Made by a program: the position numbers and the translations under genes. A model generated the notes under the pieces. It was not told the DNA's origin. It saw nothing but the letters and a program-made list of their open reading frames with translations, and did not search any database. Of a stretch of 64,000 nt of DNA, positions 24,880 to 33,516 are shown piece by piece. Position 1 is the stretch's first letter; each line of letters opens with the position of its first letter. The stretch comes from UBA6115 sp964346355 (GTDB lineage Bacteria > Bacillota > Clostridia > Christensenellales > Aristaeellaceae): NCBI GenBank assembly GCA_964346355.1, contig CAYFUH010000001.1, forward strand, positions 59,896 through 123,895, given 5' to 3'.

Positions 24880-25856
24880 AGTGATTGCGCCATGCGTTCC
24901 TTCATAAGTGAAACGGCCTTTTCAAAAGGCATTTCCAAGGTACAGCCAGCCGCGAGCACATGCCCGCCGCCGCCAAAATGGGTGGCGATCTCCGCCGCGT
25001 TATGCGGTTGGATGGCCCGAAGGCTAAACTTGACAAGGTTTTCCCCGGTTTCTGTCGCTAAAAAACACATCTGTACACCTGGCAGGTTGAGCGCGTAATT
25101 CACCAGCCCTTCAGCGGATTCAGGCGCGGTCTCACTCTCCTTGAAATCCTGCTGTGTCAGGCACATAAAGCTGATCTTGCCGTCACAGATGAAACTCAGT
25201 GAGGCAAGCGCACGGGACAGCAGCTTCACAAAGTCCACTTCCTTCATCAAGTGCAATGCCCTGGAATATCTTGTGATATCAAGCCCCGCCTTGAGCAGCT
25301 TGCTGATTTGCACAAAGAATTCTTCGTCCATCTGCCCAAAGGCAAAATTGCCTGTATCTGAAGATAAAGCGGCATAGAGGTGCGGTGTCACTTCCGTCGG
25401 AATGTTCATACCTGCCGCTTCATACAGGCGGAAGACAAGGTTGCCTGTCGCCGCGACCTTGCTGTCCACATAATTGATATCGCCATAAAACGTGTTGGAC
25501 GCGTGATGGTCAATCACCATCTTAAGAGGTGCCTTGTAAAACAGCGGCAAAGCATCCCCCAGGCGGTCTGAATCCGAACAGTCCAGCGCGCAAAAAAGAT
25601 CAAATTGATCAATTTTGCATTCTGATGCAAGCTGAACCGCATCCCATCCTTTCAGGATGTGCAGGTTTTTGGGCACGGGATCATGGCAGATTGCCGTGAC
25701 CTCCTTTCCCAGCCGTTCAAGCAGCGCCTTCATGGCCAGGAGGGAGCCAATCGCGTCGCCATCGGGTTGTAAATGAGCGCACAGGATGATTCGCTGTGCG
25801 CCCATGATGGCTTTCAGAGTGTCCTGTATGCTGCTAGGATTCATCCTGTTTGTCAT
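24873..25856 (-). CDS. nrnA: DHH/DHHA1 phosphoesterase, NrnA-type oligoribonuclease/pAp phosphatase
   Basis: 327 residues. The DHH domain has AHLQPDGDAIGS, the metal-binding Asp in ALDCSDSDR and the DHH motif itself in VIDHHASN. The DHHA1 domain ends with FGGGGHVLAAG. NrnA degrades short RNAs and pAp, and relatives also hydrolyse pApA, the product of PgpH. I use ATG 25856 (GGAG nine bases upstream); ATG 25844 is also possible. Overlap with rbfA is 23 bp. Confidence 0.93.
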   Translation of the reverse strand: MTNRMNPSSIQDTLKAIMGAQRIILCAHLQPDGDAIGSLLAMKALLERLGKEVTAICHDPVPKNLHILKGWDAVQLASECKIDQFDLFCALDCSDSDRLGDALPLFYKAPLKMVIDHHASNTFYGDINYVDSKVAATGNLVFRLYEAAGMNIPTEVTPHLYAALSSDTGNFAFGQMDEEFFVQISKLLKAGLDITRYSRALHLMKEVDFVKLLSRALASLSFICDGKISFMCLTQQDFKESETAPESAEGLVNYALNLPGVQMCFLATETGENLVKFSLRAIQPHNAAEIATHFGGGGHVLAAGCTLEMPFEKAVSLMKERMAQSLC

Positions 25857-26205
25857 GGGTTTCATCTCCAAGGACTTGCTTGAGTACGCCGGCAATATGC
25901 ATACCATAGGCGATGTTGCGATCCGCGATGAATTGAAGCTCGGGTGTAAACCTCAGGTTGATGGCGTGGCCCAGCTCACGCCGCAGAAGGCCTGCGGCGC
26001 CCTTTAAAGCTTTGACCATGTCCTCCAGCTTGTCCTCCTCCAGCGCGCTGACATAGACCTTGGCGTAGCGCAGGTCTTTTGTCGGTTCCACGCGTGTGAT
26101 GCTGAAGGTACCTGTGACCCTTGGGTCCCTTATCTCTTCCCGGATAATCTTGTCCAGGTTCTTTTTTATTTCCTCCGCGATGCGGTTTTGTCTGTACTGA
26201 GCCAC
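25834..26205 (-). CDS. rbfA: 30S ribosome-binding factor RbfA
   Basis: 123 residues. A small KH-fold assembly factor that binds the 30S neck and is needed for 16S 5' processing. Typical blocks are RIAEEIKKNLDKII at the N-terminus, EIRDPRVTGTFSITRV and the C-terminal LRFTPELQFIAD. The start is GTG 26205 with GGAG five bases before it, nine bases after the infB stop. The acidic C-terminal tail overlaps nrnA. Confidence 0.96.
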   Translation of the reverse strand: MAQYRQNRIAEEIKKNLDKIIREEIRDPRVTGTFSITRVEPTKDLRYAKVYVSALEEDKLEDMVKALKGAAGLLRRELGHAINLRFTPELQFIADRNIAYGMHIAGVLKQVLGDETHDKQDES

Positions 26206-26214
26206 GGATACTCC

Positions 26215-28998
26215 TTATCTTTCAATTTCTTCCATCATGAAGCATTCAACGACGTCCTTGACCTTGATATCGTTGTAGTTTTCAAGGCCAATTCCGCACT
26301 CATAGCCGCTGGCAACTTCACGGACGTCGTCCTTAAAGCGGCGCAGGGAGGACAATTTGCCCTCAAAGATGACCACATTGTCGCGCAACAGGCGCACGGA
26401 CTGGTTTCGCATCATCTTGCCGTCGGTCACATAGCAGCCGGCAACCGTGCCGGAACCGGTAACCTTGAAGACATTCCGCACCTCCGCATGTCCCAGCACC
26501 ACTTCCTTAAACTCTGGTGCCAGCATGCCCTTCATAGCCAGTTCAATGTCCTCAATCGCCTGGTAGATGACACGGTACAGGCGGATGTCGATCTCTTCCC
26601 GGGCTGCCACTTCACGGGCATTGTTGTCCGGGCGGATGTTAAAACCAATGATGGTCGCGTCCGCGGTAGCTGCCAGGTTGACGTCATCCTTGGTGATGGC
26701 ACCAACACCGGAGTGCAGGACGTTGATCTTGACATGTTCGTTGTTCAATTTTTCAAGGGACTGACGGACGGCCTCCGCGGAGCCCTGTACGTCCGCCTTG
26801 ATGAGGACGTTGAGCGTCAACTGTTCGCCTTCCTTGATGTTCTGGAAGAGGTTATCAAGGGTAACCGCACTGGACGCTGCGATGCGCTGTTCCTTCAAGC
26901 GGTCCTCGCGCTCCCTGGCAACCTGGCGTACCAGTTTGTCATCGTCCACAGCGATCATCTCATCCCCTGCCTGGGGCACGGTATCAAACCCGGAGATTTC
27001 AACCGGCATGGAGGGGCCCGCTTCACGGACATTGGCGCCCTTGTCATTGAGCAGCGCGCGTACACGGCCGGAAGCCATGCCCGCGATGATGTTGTCACCC
27101 ACACGCAGGGTGCCATTTTGTAATAGCACAGTGGCCAGCGGGCCGCGGGTCTTGTCCAGTTTGGCTTCAATGATGATGCCACGGGCAAGGCGGTCCGGGT
27201 TGGCGCGCAGCTGGAGCAATTCTGCCTGCAGCAGGATCATTTCAAGTAGGGTATCCACGCCTTCGCCTGTTTTGGCGGAAACGGGCACCATGATGGTATC
27301 GCCGCCCCATTCCTCACTGACCATGTTGTGGGCGGTCAAATCCTGCTTGATGCGGTCGGGGTTGGCTTCGGGCTTGTCCATCTTGTTGATGGCGACAATC
27401 ACCGGCACATTGGCGGCTTTGGCGTGGTTGATGGCTTCGACTGTCTGCGGCATCACGCCGTCATCCGCCGCCACCACCAACACCGCGATGTCCGTGGACT
27501 GGGCGCCGCGGGCACGCATGGCAGTAAACGCTTCATGACCCGGGGTATCCAGGAAGGTAATCTGATGGTCGTCCATTTCCACGGTATAGGCGCCGATATG
27601 CTGGGTAATGCCACCCGCTTCGCCGCGGGTCACGTGCGCATCCCGGATATAGTCCAGCAAAGAAGTCTTGCCGTGGTCAACATGGCCCATAATGGTGATG
27701 ACAGGCGGACGGGGCTTGAGGTCTTCCTCTGCGTCCTCAATGTCCGCGGTTTCAACCAGCTGATCTTCCGCAGTGCGGTCCAGTTTCAGTACCAGCTCTA
27801 CGTCAAACTCGGAGGCAACAAGGGAAGCAGTATCAAAATCCAACTCACTGTTGATGGTGGCAATATTGCCTAACAGCAGCAATTTCTTCAAAATCTCACC
27901 AGCGGGCTTGCCGATGCGCTCAGTCAAGTCCTTTACGGTGATGGTTTCTTGCGTCATGGTTGCCTTTTCAATCTTGATGGGTGCCATCATCTGCTGCGCA
28001 GACGGCTTTTTGGACCGCGCTGACCGCCTGCCGCCGCGGACCACATCATCATCCATGCGGAAGGGCGACTGCGAACGGCGCGCGTTTTGCTTGCGCTGAC
28101 GGCTCACATGCTCCGGATCCGGCTTGCGGGAATAGTTTTTCTTGTTGGGGTCATAATTGCTGACCCGTTCTTTTTCAATGGGTACCAGCAACTCATCCGG
28201 CGCGGGCTTTGGCATCCCGCCTCGGGGCTGCATCGGCCTTGCGCCAGCTGGCCGGCCAAACTGCTGCGCACCGGGAGCTGGACGGCCATACTGCTGCGCG
28301 CCAGGCGCAGGACGGCCATATTGCTGGGCTCCGGGCGCCGGGCGGCCATACTGCTGCGCACCAGGCGCAGGACGGCCATATTGCTGGGCACCGGGAGCCG
28401 GGCGCCCATACTGCTGCGCACCTGCTGCTGGGCGGCCGTATTGCTGCTGCGGTCTGCCAGCTGGCCTGTCCACAGGCTGCTGGACCGCCGGACCACGCGT
28501 AAAGTGCCCTTGAATCGCAGGGGCTTCCTCCGCCTTTTTCTCCGCCTTTTCTTCAACCTTGGCAGGTTCTGCGACCGGCTCCGGTTTCACTTCCGGTGTT
28601 TTGGCAACAGGCTGTGTCGTTTCTTCAACAGGCTTCTCAACCGGCTTGGTTTCAACCACAACAGGGGCTTCCTCTTTGACCTCATCTGTCACAGGGGCTG
28701 CTTCCACCTCGGCTACAGGGGCACTGTGCATCTGCTCTGCCGCGGCATCCAGGATTGCCTGCTCATCATCATCAGGCATTGTCCATGCCTTGGTTTGTGA
28801 TTGCAGCATCTGCTGGTGCTGCTCATGCTTGATGCGCAGGCGCTCCTCTTCCTCCTGACGGAGAAAAACAGATTCCTGCGTTTTCAGCATTTGCAGAATG
28901 ATGTCAGCATTGCGTTTGACCCGCTCTGTCTCAGAGAGGATAACGCCCGCTTTCTGGTTGAGGTCCTTGATGGTGTCTTTGAGACCGACTTTTGACAT
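26215..28998 (-). CDS. infB: Translation initiation factor IF-2
   Basis: About 927 residues. Binds initiator tRNA and drives subunit joining with GTP. A low-complexity N-terminal half (Glu/Val/Pro rich, then six GAQQYGRP-type decapeptide repeats at about 191-250) is followed by an IF2_N helix bundle (VKDLTERIGKPAGEILKKLL), then the G domain with GHVDHGKTSLLD near 436, DTPGHEAF and NKMD, and domains II-IV. The first 60 residues are a charged helix rather than the usual first IF2_N module. I use ATG 28998; GGAGG lies 11 bases upstream. ATG 29022 in the same frame is an alternative, partly inside a palindrome. Confidence 0.96.
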   Translation of the reverse strand: MSKVGLKDTIKDLNQKAGVILSETERVKRNADIILQMLKTQESVFLRQEEEERLRIKHEQHQQMLQSQTKAWTMPDDDEQAILDAAAEQMHSAPVAEVEAAPVTDEVKEEAPVVVETKPVEKPVEETTQPVAKTPEVKPEPVAEPAKVEEKAEKKAEEAPAIQGHFTRGPAVQQPVDRPAGRPQQQYGRPAAGAQQYGRPAPGAQQYGRPAPGAQQYGRPAPGAQQYGRPAPGAQQYGRPAPGAQQFGRPAGARPMQPRGGMPKPAPDELLVPIEKERVSNYDPNKKNYSRKPDPEHVSRQRKQNARRSQSPFRMDDDVVRGGRRSARSKKPSAQQMMAPIKIEKATMTQETITVKDLTERIGKPAGEILKKLLLLGNIATINSELDFDTASLVASEFDVELVLKLDRTAEDQLVETADIEDAEEDLKPRPPVITIMGHVDHGKTSLLDYIRDAHVTRGEAGGITQHIGAYTVEMDDHQITFLDTPGHEAFTAMRARGAQSTDIAVLVVAADDGVMPQTVEAINHAKAANVPVIVAINKMDKPEANPDRIKQDLTAHNMVSEEWGGDTIMVPVSAKTGEGVDTLLEMILLQAELLQLRANPDRLARGIIIEAKLDKTRGPLATVLLQNGTLRVGDNIIAGMASGRVRALLNDKGANVREAGPSMPVEISGFDTVPQAGDEMIAVDDDKLVRQVAREREDRLKEQRIAASSAVTLDNLFQNIKEGEQLTLNVLIKADVQGSAEAVRQSLEKLNNEHVKINVLHSGVGAITKDDVNLAATADATIIGFNIRPDNNAREVAAREEIDIRLYRVIYQAIEDIELAMKGMLAPEFKEVVLGHAEVRNVFKVTGSGTVAGCYVTDGKMMRNQSVRLLRDNVVIFEGKLSSLRRFKDDVREVASGYECGIGLENYNDIKVKDVVECFMMEEIER
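28249..28428 (-). repeat. Six 30-bp tandem repeats inside infB
   Basis: Six contiguous in-frame units encode (A)(P/A)GAQQ(Y/F)GRP. Neighbouring units alternate between two sequence versions, giving a partial 60-bp higher-order period, a sign of expansion by duplication. There are no spacers, so this is coding microsatellite-like DNA and not CRISPR. Confidence 0.95.
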
Positions 28999-29021
28999 TA
29001 AGCCCTTGTCCTCCAAAATCA

Positions 29022-29037
29022 TTGCACAATTGTGCAA
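29022..29037. promoter_or_regulatory. Perfect 16-bp palindrome ahead of infB
   Basis: TTGCACAA joined directly to TTGTGCAA in the short gap between ylxQ and the chosen infB start. It could be a protein-binding site or a small RNA stem covering the alternative infB start. No known operator is recognised. Confidence 0.4.
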
Positions 29038-29042
29038 AGTGT

Positions 29043-29351
29043 TTACTGTTTGGGGTGTGTTGCCAGCTTCCGCAAGGCTTCTGCGAACCCGCCCGGTTTG
29101 ATGGCGCCAGCCGCCATGCCGGGGCGTCCGCATGCGAGACCCAAAATTCCCGCATCTAGTAGCATAACCTGTACCTGATAGTGATTGCAAGCATCCTTTA
29201 CTTTTTTCTGTGTATTGGCGCCCGCGTTTTGGTCCAGGACAGCAAGCGCCGCCTTGCCTTCCCTGATAAGTTTAAGCCCTAATTCAAGCCCCGGTACTAA
29301 ATGCCCTGCCTTAAACGCCAGGCCCAGCATGCCGTTTATCTTCTCACTCAT
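29043..29351 (-). CDS. ylxQ: L7Ae/L30e-family RNA-binding protein YlxQ
   Basis: 102 residues. Small L7Ae-like fold seen in GMLGLAFKAGHLVPGLE and AALAVLDQNAGANT; members bind kink-turn RNAs. YlxQ is found in Gram-positive nusA-infB operons but has no settled role. The ATG overlaps the ylxR stop (ATGAGTGA). In place of the usual C-terminal end it carries a Gly/Ala-rich segment (CGRPGMAAGAIKPGG). Confidence 0.88.
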   Translation of the reverse strand: MSEKINGMLGLAFKAGHLVPGLELGLKLIREGKAALAVLDQNAGANTQKKVKDACNHYQVQVMLLDAGILGLACGRPGMAAGAIKPGGFAEALRKLATHPKQ

Positions 29352-29631
29352 CGGCAGATGGTTTTGGCGCGGCATAGGCGATTTGCCGTTTTAATTGCGC
29401 CATGATCTCTTCTGAAACGGGGCGCTCCAGTGCGCGTTCCAGCTGCCGCTGCTTGATGGCGCGTGTCAGGCAGGCTTCGTCCTCGCACACATAAGCGCCG
29501 CGGCCCGATTTCTTGCCGGTGAAATCAATGGTGATCTCATCCTCCGGGGTGCGCACAACGCGAAGCAAATCCCGCTTCGGTTTCATCTCCCTGCAACCAA
29601 CGCACATGCGCATTGGGATTTTCCTGGCCAT
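29344..29631 (-). CDS. rnpM: YlxR/RnpM, RNase P-associated RNA-binding protein
   Basis: 95 residues. The YlxR signature is clear: RMCVGCREMKPKRDLLRVVR, then GRGAYVCEDEACL. In B. subtilis YlxR (RnpM) binds the RNase P RNA and modulates its activity and also affects expression of many genes. It lies six bases after nusA and overlaps ylxQ, the standard order in Gram-positive operons. Confidence 0.93.
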   Translation of the reverse strand: MARKIPMRMCVGCREMKPKRDLLRVVRTPEDEITIDFTGKKSGRGAYVCEDEACLTRAIKQRQLERALERPVSEEIMAQLKRQIAYAAPKPSADE

Positions 29632-29637
29632 CGCCGC

Positions 29638-30810
29638 TTATCCTTCGTATCCCTCTTCAAAGGGTTCTTCAAAAACAGGCATGCCCGCTTCTTCGTACTC
29701 GCTGTTAAGCGCTGTCTGGTCCATATAGGTTTGCTGGGCCACCAATTCATCAAACTGGCTTTGGGATTTGATATCGATCTTCCAGCCTGTTAATTTGGCA
29801 GCCAAACGCGCGTTTTGCCCTTCCTTGCCAATAGCCAGGGACAGCTGCATGTCCGGCACCACCACACGGCAAATTTTCTCTTCCTCGGAGATGAACACGC
29901 TGACTACGTGCGCAGGGTTGAGCGCGTTGGCAACAAACTCCGCCGGGTCCGGCGACCACTTGATGATGTCAATCTTCTCGTTTTTGAGCTCATTGACGAC
30001 TTTTTCTACGCGGGAGCCGCGCGGGCCAACACAGGCGCCGACCGGATCAATCATCGGGTCCATGGAGTAAACAGCAATCTTGGTCCTGCTGCCGGCTTCC
30101 CGGGCGATGGAGCGAATCTGGACCACACCCGTGGCGATCTCGGGTACTTCCATCTCAAACAGGCGCTTCACAAGCCCAGGATGAATCCGGCTGACGTACA
30201 CCTGCGGCGCGCGCTGGAAATCACTGCCTGTGCGGCGAACTTTGAGCACATAGACCTTCACGTGATCGCCATCCCGGTAGCTTTCACCGGGGATAAACTC
30301 GTTGCTTTCCATGATGCCTTCCGTGCGGCCCAATTCCAGGTAGGCTGCCTTTGGCTCCACCCGCTGGACGATGCCTGTGAGGATTTCGTTCTCTTTTTCG
30401 ATGTACTCATCGTAGATCTTGCCGCGCTCGGATTCGCGGATCTTCTGCACCAGCATCTGTTTGGCAGTCTGTGCGGCGACGCGGCCAAAGTTGTCCGGGG
30501 TCACATCAATTTCGACGATATCGCCCACGTGGAAGTTGGGATTGATCTCCAACGCCTCTTTCAGCGACATCTGCATCTCCGGCTCTTCCACCTCTTCGGC
30601 GACCACTTTACGCAAGAAAACCTGCGCGCCATCCTTGCGGCTCAAGCGGACTGCAAGGTTTTGGATGCCGCTTGCCGCCTGGCGGTTGTTGCGGCGGTAG
30701 GCAGCCTTCAAGGCCTCCTCGATGGTATCAATCAGGATGTCCTCGTTCATATCCTTTTCCCGCGCCAGCAGGGAAATAGCTTCCATCAAATCTATTTTCT
30801 GGTTACTCAT
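29638..30810 (-). CDS. nusA: Transcription termination/antitermination protein NusA
   Basis: 390 residues. NusA binds RNA polymerase and nascent RNA, promoting pausing and termination. The order is an N-terminal polymerase-binding domain (LMEAISLLAREK), an S1 domain (GIVQRVEPKAAYLELGRTEG), then KH1 and KH2 (GACVGPRGSRVEKV, LAIGKEGQNARLAAKLTG). The C-terminus is a short acidic tail without the proteobacterial acidic repeats. The ATG lies 8 bp inside the end of rimP. A hairpin in the operon leader suggests self-control (see 31322-31397). Confidence 0.97.
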   Translation of the reverse strand: MSNQKIDLMEAISLLAREKDMNEDILIDTIEEALKAAYRRNNRQAASGIQNLAVRLSRKDGAQVFLRKVVAEEVEEPEMQMSLKEALEINPNFHVGDIVEIDVTPDNFGRVAAQTAKQMLVQKIRESERGKIYDEYIEKENEILTGIVQRVEPKAAYLELGRTEGIMESNEFIPGESYRDGDHVKVYVLKVRRTGSDFQRAPQVYVSRIHPGLVKRLFEMEVPEIATGVVQIRSIAREAGSRTKIAVYSMDPMIDPVGACVGPRGSRVEKVVNELKNEKIDIIKWSPDPAEFVANALNPAHVVSVFISEEEKICRVVVPDMQLSLAIGKEGQNARLAAKLTGWKIDIKSQSQFDELVAQQTYMDQTALNSEYEEAGMPVFEEPFEEGYEG

Positions 30811-31306
30811 TGGTTTGTGTTTCCTCCTCAATGCTTGTGTCGTCTTCCAGTAAGCTCAAATCCACTGTCTTGCTTGCCAGTGCAACGTCTTTTTTGTGAA
30901 AGCGCATCTCACCTGAAGCTGTGTCAATCACGTACATGTCATCTTCCATTTTCAAAAAGGTGCCGACAAAAACTTTTTGCCCCTCAACAGGTTTGAACAG
31001 TTTGATCTCTACCTCATGTCCAACCGCTTTTTGCGCGTCGCGCTCGGTTTTAATCGGCCTGTCCACACCTGCTGAGCATACCTCTAAAAAGTCATACTCA
31101 ATCTTTTCCAGCTTTGGCTGTACCGCACGGTGGAAGGCTTCGCAGTCATTTAAGTTGATGCCGCCTTCCTTGTCCAAATAAATCCTTAAATACAGCCCTG
31201 TAGGTTCCTTTTCAAACGCGGTTTCCAAATGCTCAAAGCCCATGCTTTCCGCGATCTTTTGACTGATGGATTCCGCCAGTTCAATGGGTCTTGCTTTCCT
31301 TGCCAT
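30803..31306 (-). CDS. rimP: Ribosome maturation factor RimP
   Basis: 167 residues. RimP is needed for 30S maturation. Family blocks are LYLRIYLDKEGGINLNDCEAFHR and the ring-closing VCSAGVDRPI. The C-terminal domain has an Sm-like beta sheet followed by an acidic tail. As in most Gram-positive bacteria it heads the nusA-infB operon. Overlap with nusA (8 bp) suggests translational coupling. Confidence 0.95.
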   Translation of the reverse strand: MARKARPIELAESISQKIAESMGFEHLETAFEKEPTGLYLRIYLDKEGGINLNDCEAFHRAVQPKLEKIEYDFLEVCSAGVDRPIKTERDAQKAVGHEVEIKLFKPVEGQKVFVGTFLKMEDDMYVIDTASGEMRFHKKDVALASKTVDLSLLEDDTSIEEETQTNE

Positions 31307-31321
31307 CCTCTTTCCTCAATA

Positions 31322-31397
31322 CAAAAAGTGGGTTATGCTGCGCTGGCAAAAGGCGAAAGCAAACAAGCCTCCGCACCTGCCGTCTGCAACCCCACTT
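31322..31397 (-). promoter_or_regulatory. rimP-nusA leader hairpin, possible attenuator
   Basis: On the minus strand AAGTGGGGTTGC (31397-31386) can pair with GCATAACCCACTT (31338-31326), enclosing a long loop, and is followed directly by TTTTTG. This is an intrinsic-terminator shape between the promoter (31443-31471) and rimP. In B. subtilis nusA is known to regulate its own operon through termination in the leader; the same logic here is inference. Confidence 0.6.
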
Positions 31398-31442
31398 CTT
31401 CGTTAAGCCCTTCTTTCTGCATCAGTAGTAGTTTACCCTGTG

Positions 31443-31471
31443 ATTTTACCATGCATGCGTTTAGTTTACAA
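31443..31471 (-). promoter_or_regulatory. Candidate promoter of the rimP-nusA-infB operon
   Basis: Minus strand TTGTAA (31466-31471), 17 bp, TAAAAT (31443-31448). It lies about 140 bp upstream of rimP, leaving room for the leader hairpin. Confidence 0.6.
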
Positions 31472-31516
31472 GTAAATTTAATAAGTTTATCAAGATTTGC
31501 AGGAGGTCCTTATTTC

Positions 31517-31546
31517 TTGACATTCCCTCTGAAATCCTTCTATAAT
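31517..31546 (+). promoter_or_regulatory. tyrS promoter
   Basis: TTGACA (31517-31522), 18 bp, TATAAT (31541-31546): both hexamers are perfect. The leader is only about 35 bases, too short for a T-box. Confidence 0.85.
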
Positions 31547-31585
31547 CATGCAAACACCTGTTTTTAAACGGAATGGAGGCCAATT

Positions 31586-32812
31586 ATGCACGTGTTGGAT
31601 ATTTTGAAAGAACGCGGGTTCATCGCCCAGATTACCCATGAGGAGGAATTATACAAACAACTGGAGCGCGAACCCACCGTTTTTTACGTCGGGTTTGATC
31701 CCACCGCGCCCAGCCTGCACTTTGGGCACTTCATTCCCATGCTGGCGATGCGCCATATGCAAAACGCGGGGCACATTCCCCTGGCCCTCATTGGCGGCGC
31801 GACCGTGCAGATTGGTGACCCATCAGGCAAGTCCGAATTGCGGCAAATGCTCACCATGGAAGCCATTCAACACAATGTGGACAATATCCACTCCCAGATT
31901 TCAAAATTTATTGATTTTTCTGACAACAAAGCGCTGATGGCCAACAACGCGGATTGGTTGACCAAGCTGAACTACCTGGAGTTTATCCGGGAAATTGGCG
32001 TGCATTTTTCTGTCAACCGCATGATCGCCGCGGAGTGCTACAAACAGCGGCTGGAGCGCGGCCTCACTTTCCTTGAATTCAACTATATGCTTATGCAGTC
32101 CTACGACTTTTTGGAACTGTTCCGCCGTCATAACTGCCGTTTACAAATGGGCGGGGATGATCAGTGGAGCAATATCTTAGCCGGCGCAGACCTAATCCGC
32201 AGGAAGGAGCGCGAGCCCGCTTTCGCATGCACCTTTAAGTTGTTAATGAATTCCGAAGGCAACAAGATGGGCAAGACCGAGCGGGGCGCCCTCTGGCTGG
32301 ATCCGGAGCTGTGCTCCCCCTATGAGTTTTATCAGTACTGGCGCAACATCGCTGACAGCGATGTGCCCAATTGCCTGTCCATGCTTACCTTCCTGCCCAT
32401 GGACGAGGTGCGCCGCTTGAGTGCCCTCAAGGGTGCTGACATCAACGAAGCCAAGATGGCGCTTGCTTTTGAGGCAACCAAGATGATTCACGGCGACGAA
32501 GAAGCGCAAAAGGCCCAGCAGGCGTCCGCCGCGCTGTTCTCGGGTGATGGCCGTATGGATGATGTGCCCACGTATGAGTTGACCATGGCGCAGTTGCAGG
32601 AGGACAATCGCCTGACCACCCTCTTGTTCCTGTGCGGTTTGTGCTCAAGCCGCAGCCAGGCACGTAAAATGATTGAGCAAGGCGCCGTCCTTGCCGGCGA
32701 CAACAAGGTGGAAGATCCGGAAGCACGCCTGAGTGAGGCGGACTTCCCAGCAGACGGCTTGCTGCTGCGCCGCGGAAAGAAAAACTACTGCCGGGTCATT
32801 TTGAAGAAATGA
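31586..32812 (+). CDS. tyrS: Tyrosyl-tRNA synthetase
   Basis: 408 residues. Class I synthetase. The HIGH-type motif is LHFGHF, the KMSKS-type motif is KMGKTE, and the tyrosine pocket is visible in YVGFDPTAPSLH and YMLMQSYDF. A C-terminal S4 RNA-binding domain (about 345-408) ends the protein. GGAGG lies before the ATG. Unlike many Gram-positive tyrS genes it has no T-box leader; a consensus promoter suggests constitutive expression. It overlaps yigZ by 4 bp. Confidence 0.97.
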   Translation: MHVLDILKERGFIAQITHEEELYKQLEREPTVFYVGFDPTAPSLHFGHFIPMLAMRHMQNAGHIPLALIGGATVQIGDPSGKSELRQMLTMEAIQHNVDNIHSQISKFIDFSDNKALMANNADWLTKLNYLEFIREIGVHFSVNRMIAAECYKQRLERGLTFLEFNYMLMQSYDFLELFRRHNCRLQMGGDDQWSNILAGADLIRRKEREPAFACTFKLLMNSEGNKMGKTERGALWLDPELCSPYEFYQYWRNIADSDVPNCLSMLTFLPMDEVRRLSALKGADINEAKMALAFEATKMIHGDEEAQKAQQASAALFSGDGRMDDVPTYELTMAQLQEDNRLTTLLFLCGLCSSRSQARKMIEQGAVLAGDNKVEDPEARLSEADFPADGLLLRRGKKNYCRVILKK

Positions 32813-33468
32813 GTTTGTCCGGCGGATACTATACCCTTGGCGCGCATGGCATGGAAGAGTTTATTGAGCGCAAAAGCCGTTTCATTGGTGAAGCCGCGCC
32901 TGCCTTCACGGAGGAGGAAGCGCTTCATTTTATCAATAGCATCAAGGAAGCGCATAAATCCGCCAGCCACCATTGTTTTGCTTACATCATCGGCGAGAAC
33001 GCCGGCTTGATGCGGTACTCTGATGACGGTGAACCGCAGGGCACCGCGGGCATCCCGATATTGGAAGTTCTAAAAAAGAACAACCTGGTCAACTGCGTCG
33101 CGGTTGTCACACGCTACTTTGGCGGCGTGTTGCTGGGAGCAGGCGGTTTGACCCGCGCCTACAGCGCCGGGTGCGCAAAGGCGGTTCGCGCCGCCGGCAT
33201 CGTCACAGCGGAGGTCAGCGTCAAATTAACCACGGTGATTGGGTACGCATACTGGGACGCGATCAATTACCTGCTTGGAAAGCTGCCCGTTTGTGATGTG
33301 GACCGGCAATTTACAGACACTGTTCGCTTAAGTGTGACAGTAAGAGAGCAGGACGCCCCGGAAGTGATAAAAGAGATCACAGGATATACGGACGGCAGCG
33401 CTGACACTTTACTGTCCGACCCTTTTTATCATCAATGGAAACTGCCGCTTCCTGACGACGCGGAATAA
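32809..33468 (+). CDS. yigZ: YigZ/IMPACT-family protein
   Basis: 219 residues. The UPF0029 N-terminal domain has RKSRFIGEAAP, HHCFAYI and SDDGEPQGTAGIPIL; then TRYFGGVLLGAGGLTRAYS. A second, ferredoxin-like domain follows (about 140-215). The molecular role is poorly defined; eukaryotic IMPACT relatives modulate translation control. Start ATG overlaps the tyrS stop, so both are in one unit ended by the terminator at 33471. Confidence 0.92.
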   Translation: MSLSGGYYTLGAHGMEEFIERKSRFIGEAAPAFTEEEALHFINSIKEAHKSASHHCFAYIIGENAGLMRYSDDGEPQGTAGIPILEVLKKNNLVNCVAVVTRYFGGVLLGAGGLTRAYSAGCAKAVRAAGIVTAEVSVKLTTVIGYAYWDAINYLLGKLPVCDVDRQFTDTVRLSVTVREQDAPEVIKEITGYTDGSADTLLSDPFYHQWKLPLPDDAE

Positions 33469-33470
33469 TA

Positions 33471-33500
33471 AACAGCTGCCCATGACCGGCAGCTGTTCTT
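33471..33500. terminator. Terminator between yigZ and HAD phosphatase gene
   Basis: AACAGCTGCC (33471-33480), 7-base loop, GGCAGCTGTT (33488-33497): perfect ten-base stem between convergent genes. T tracts are short, so strength is moderate. Confidence 0.7.
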
Positions 33501-33516
33501 AATGTATAAAAAGCGA

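Noticed and set aside
28249..28428. Regular 30-bp repeats that resemble a CRISPR array
   Set aside because: The units are contiguous, in frame with infB and have no unique spacers; no cas genes are present.
29815..30996. Long open frame antisense to nusA and rimP
   Set aside because: Codon-bias shadow of nusA; it crosses two genes and their junction.
31307..31585. Possible T-box leader for tyrS
   Set aside because: The tyrS promoter leaves a leader of only about 35 bases and no T-box sequence is seen.
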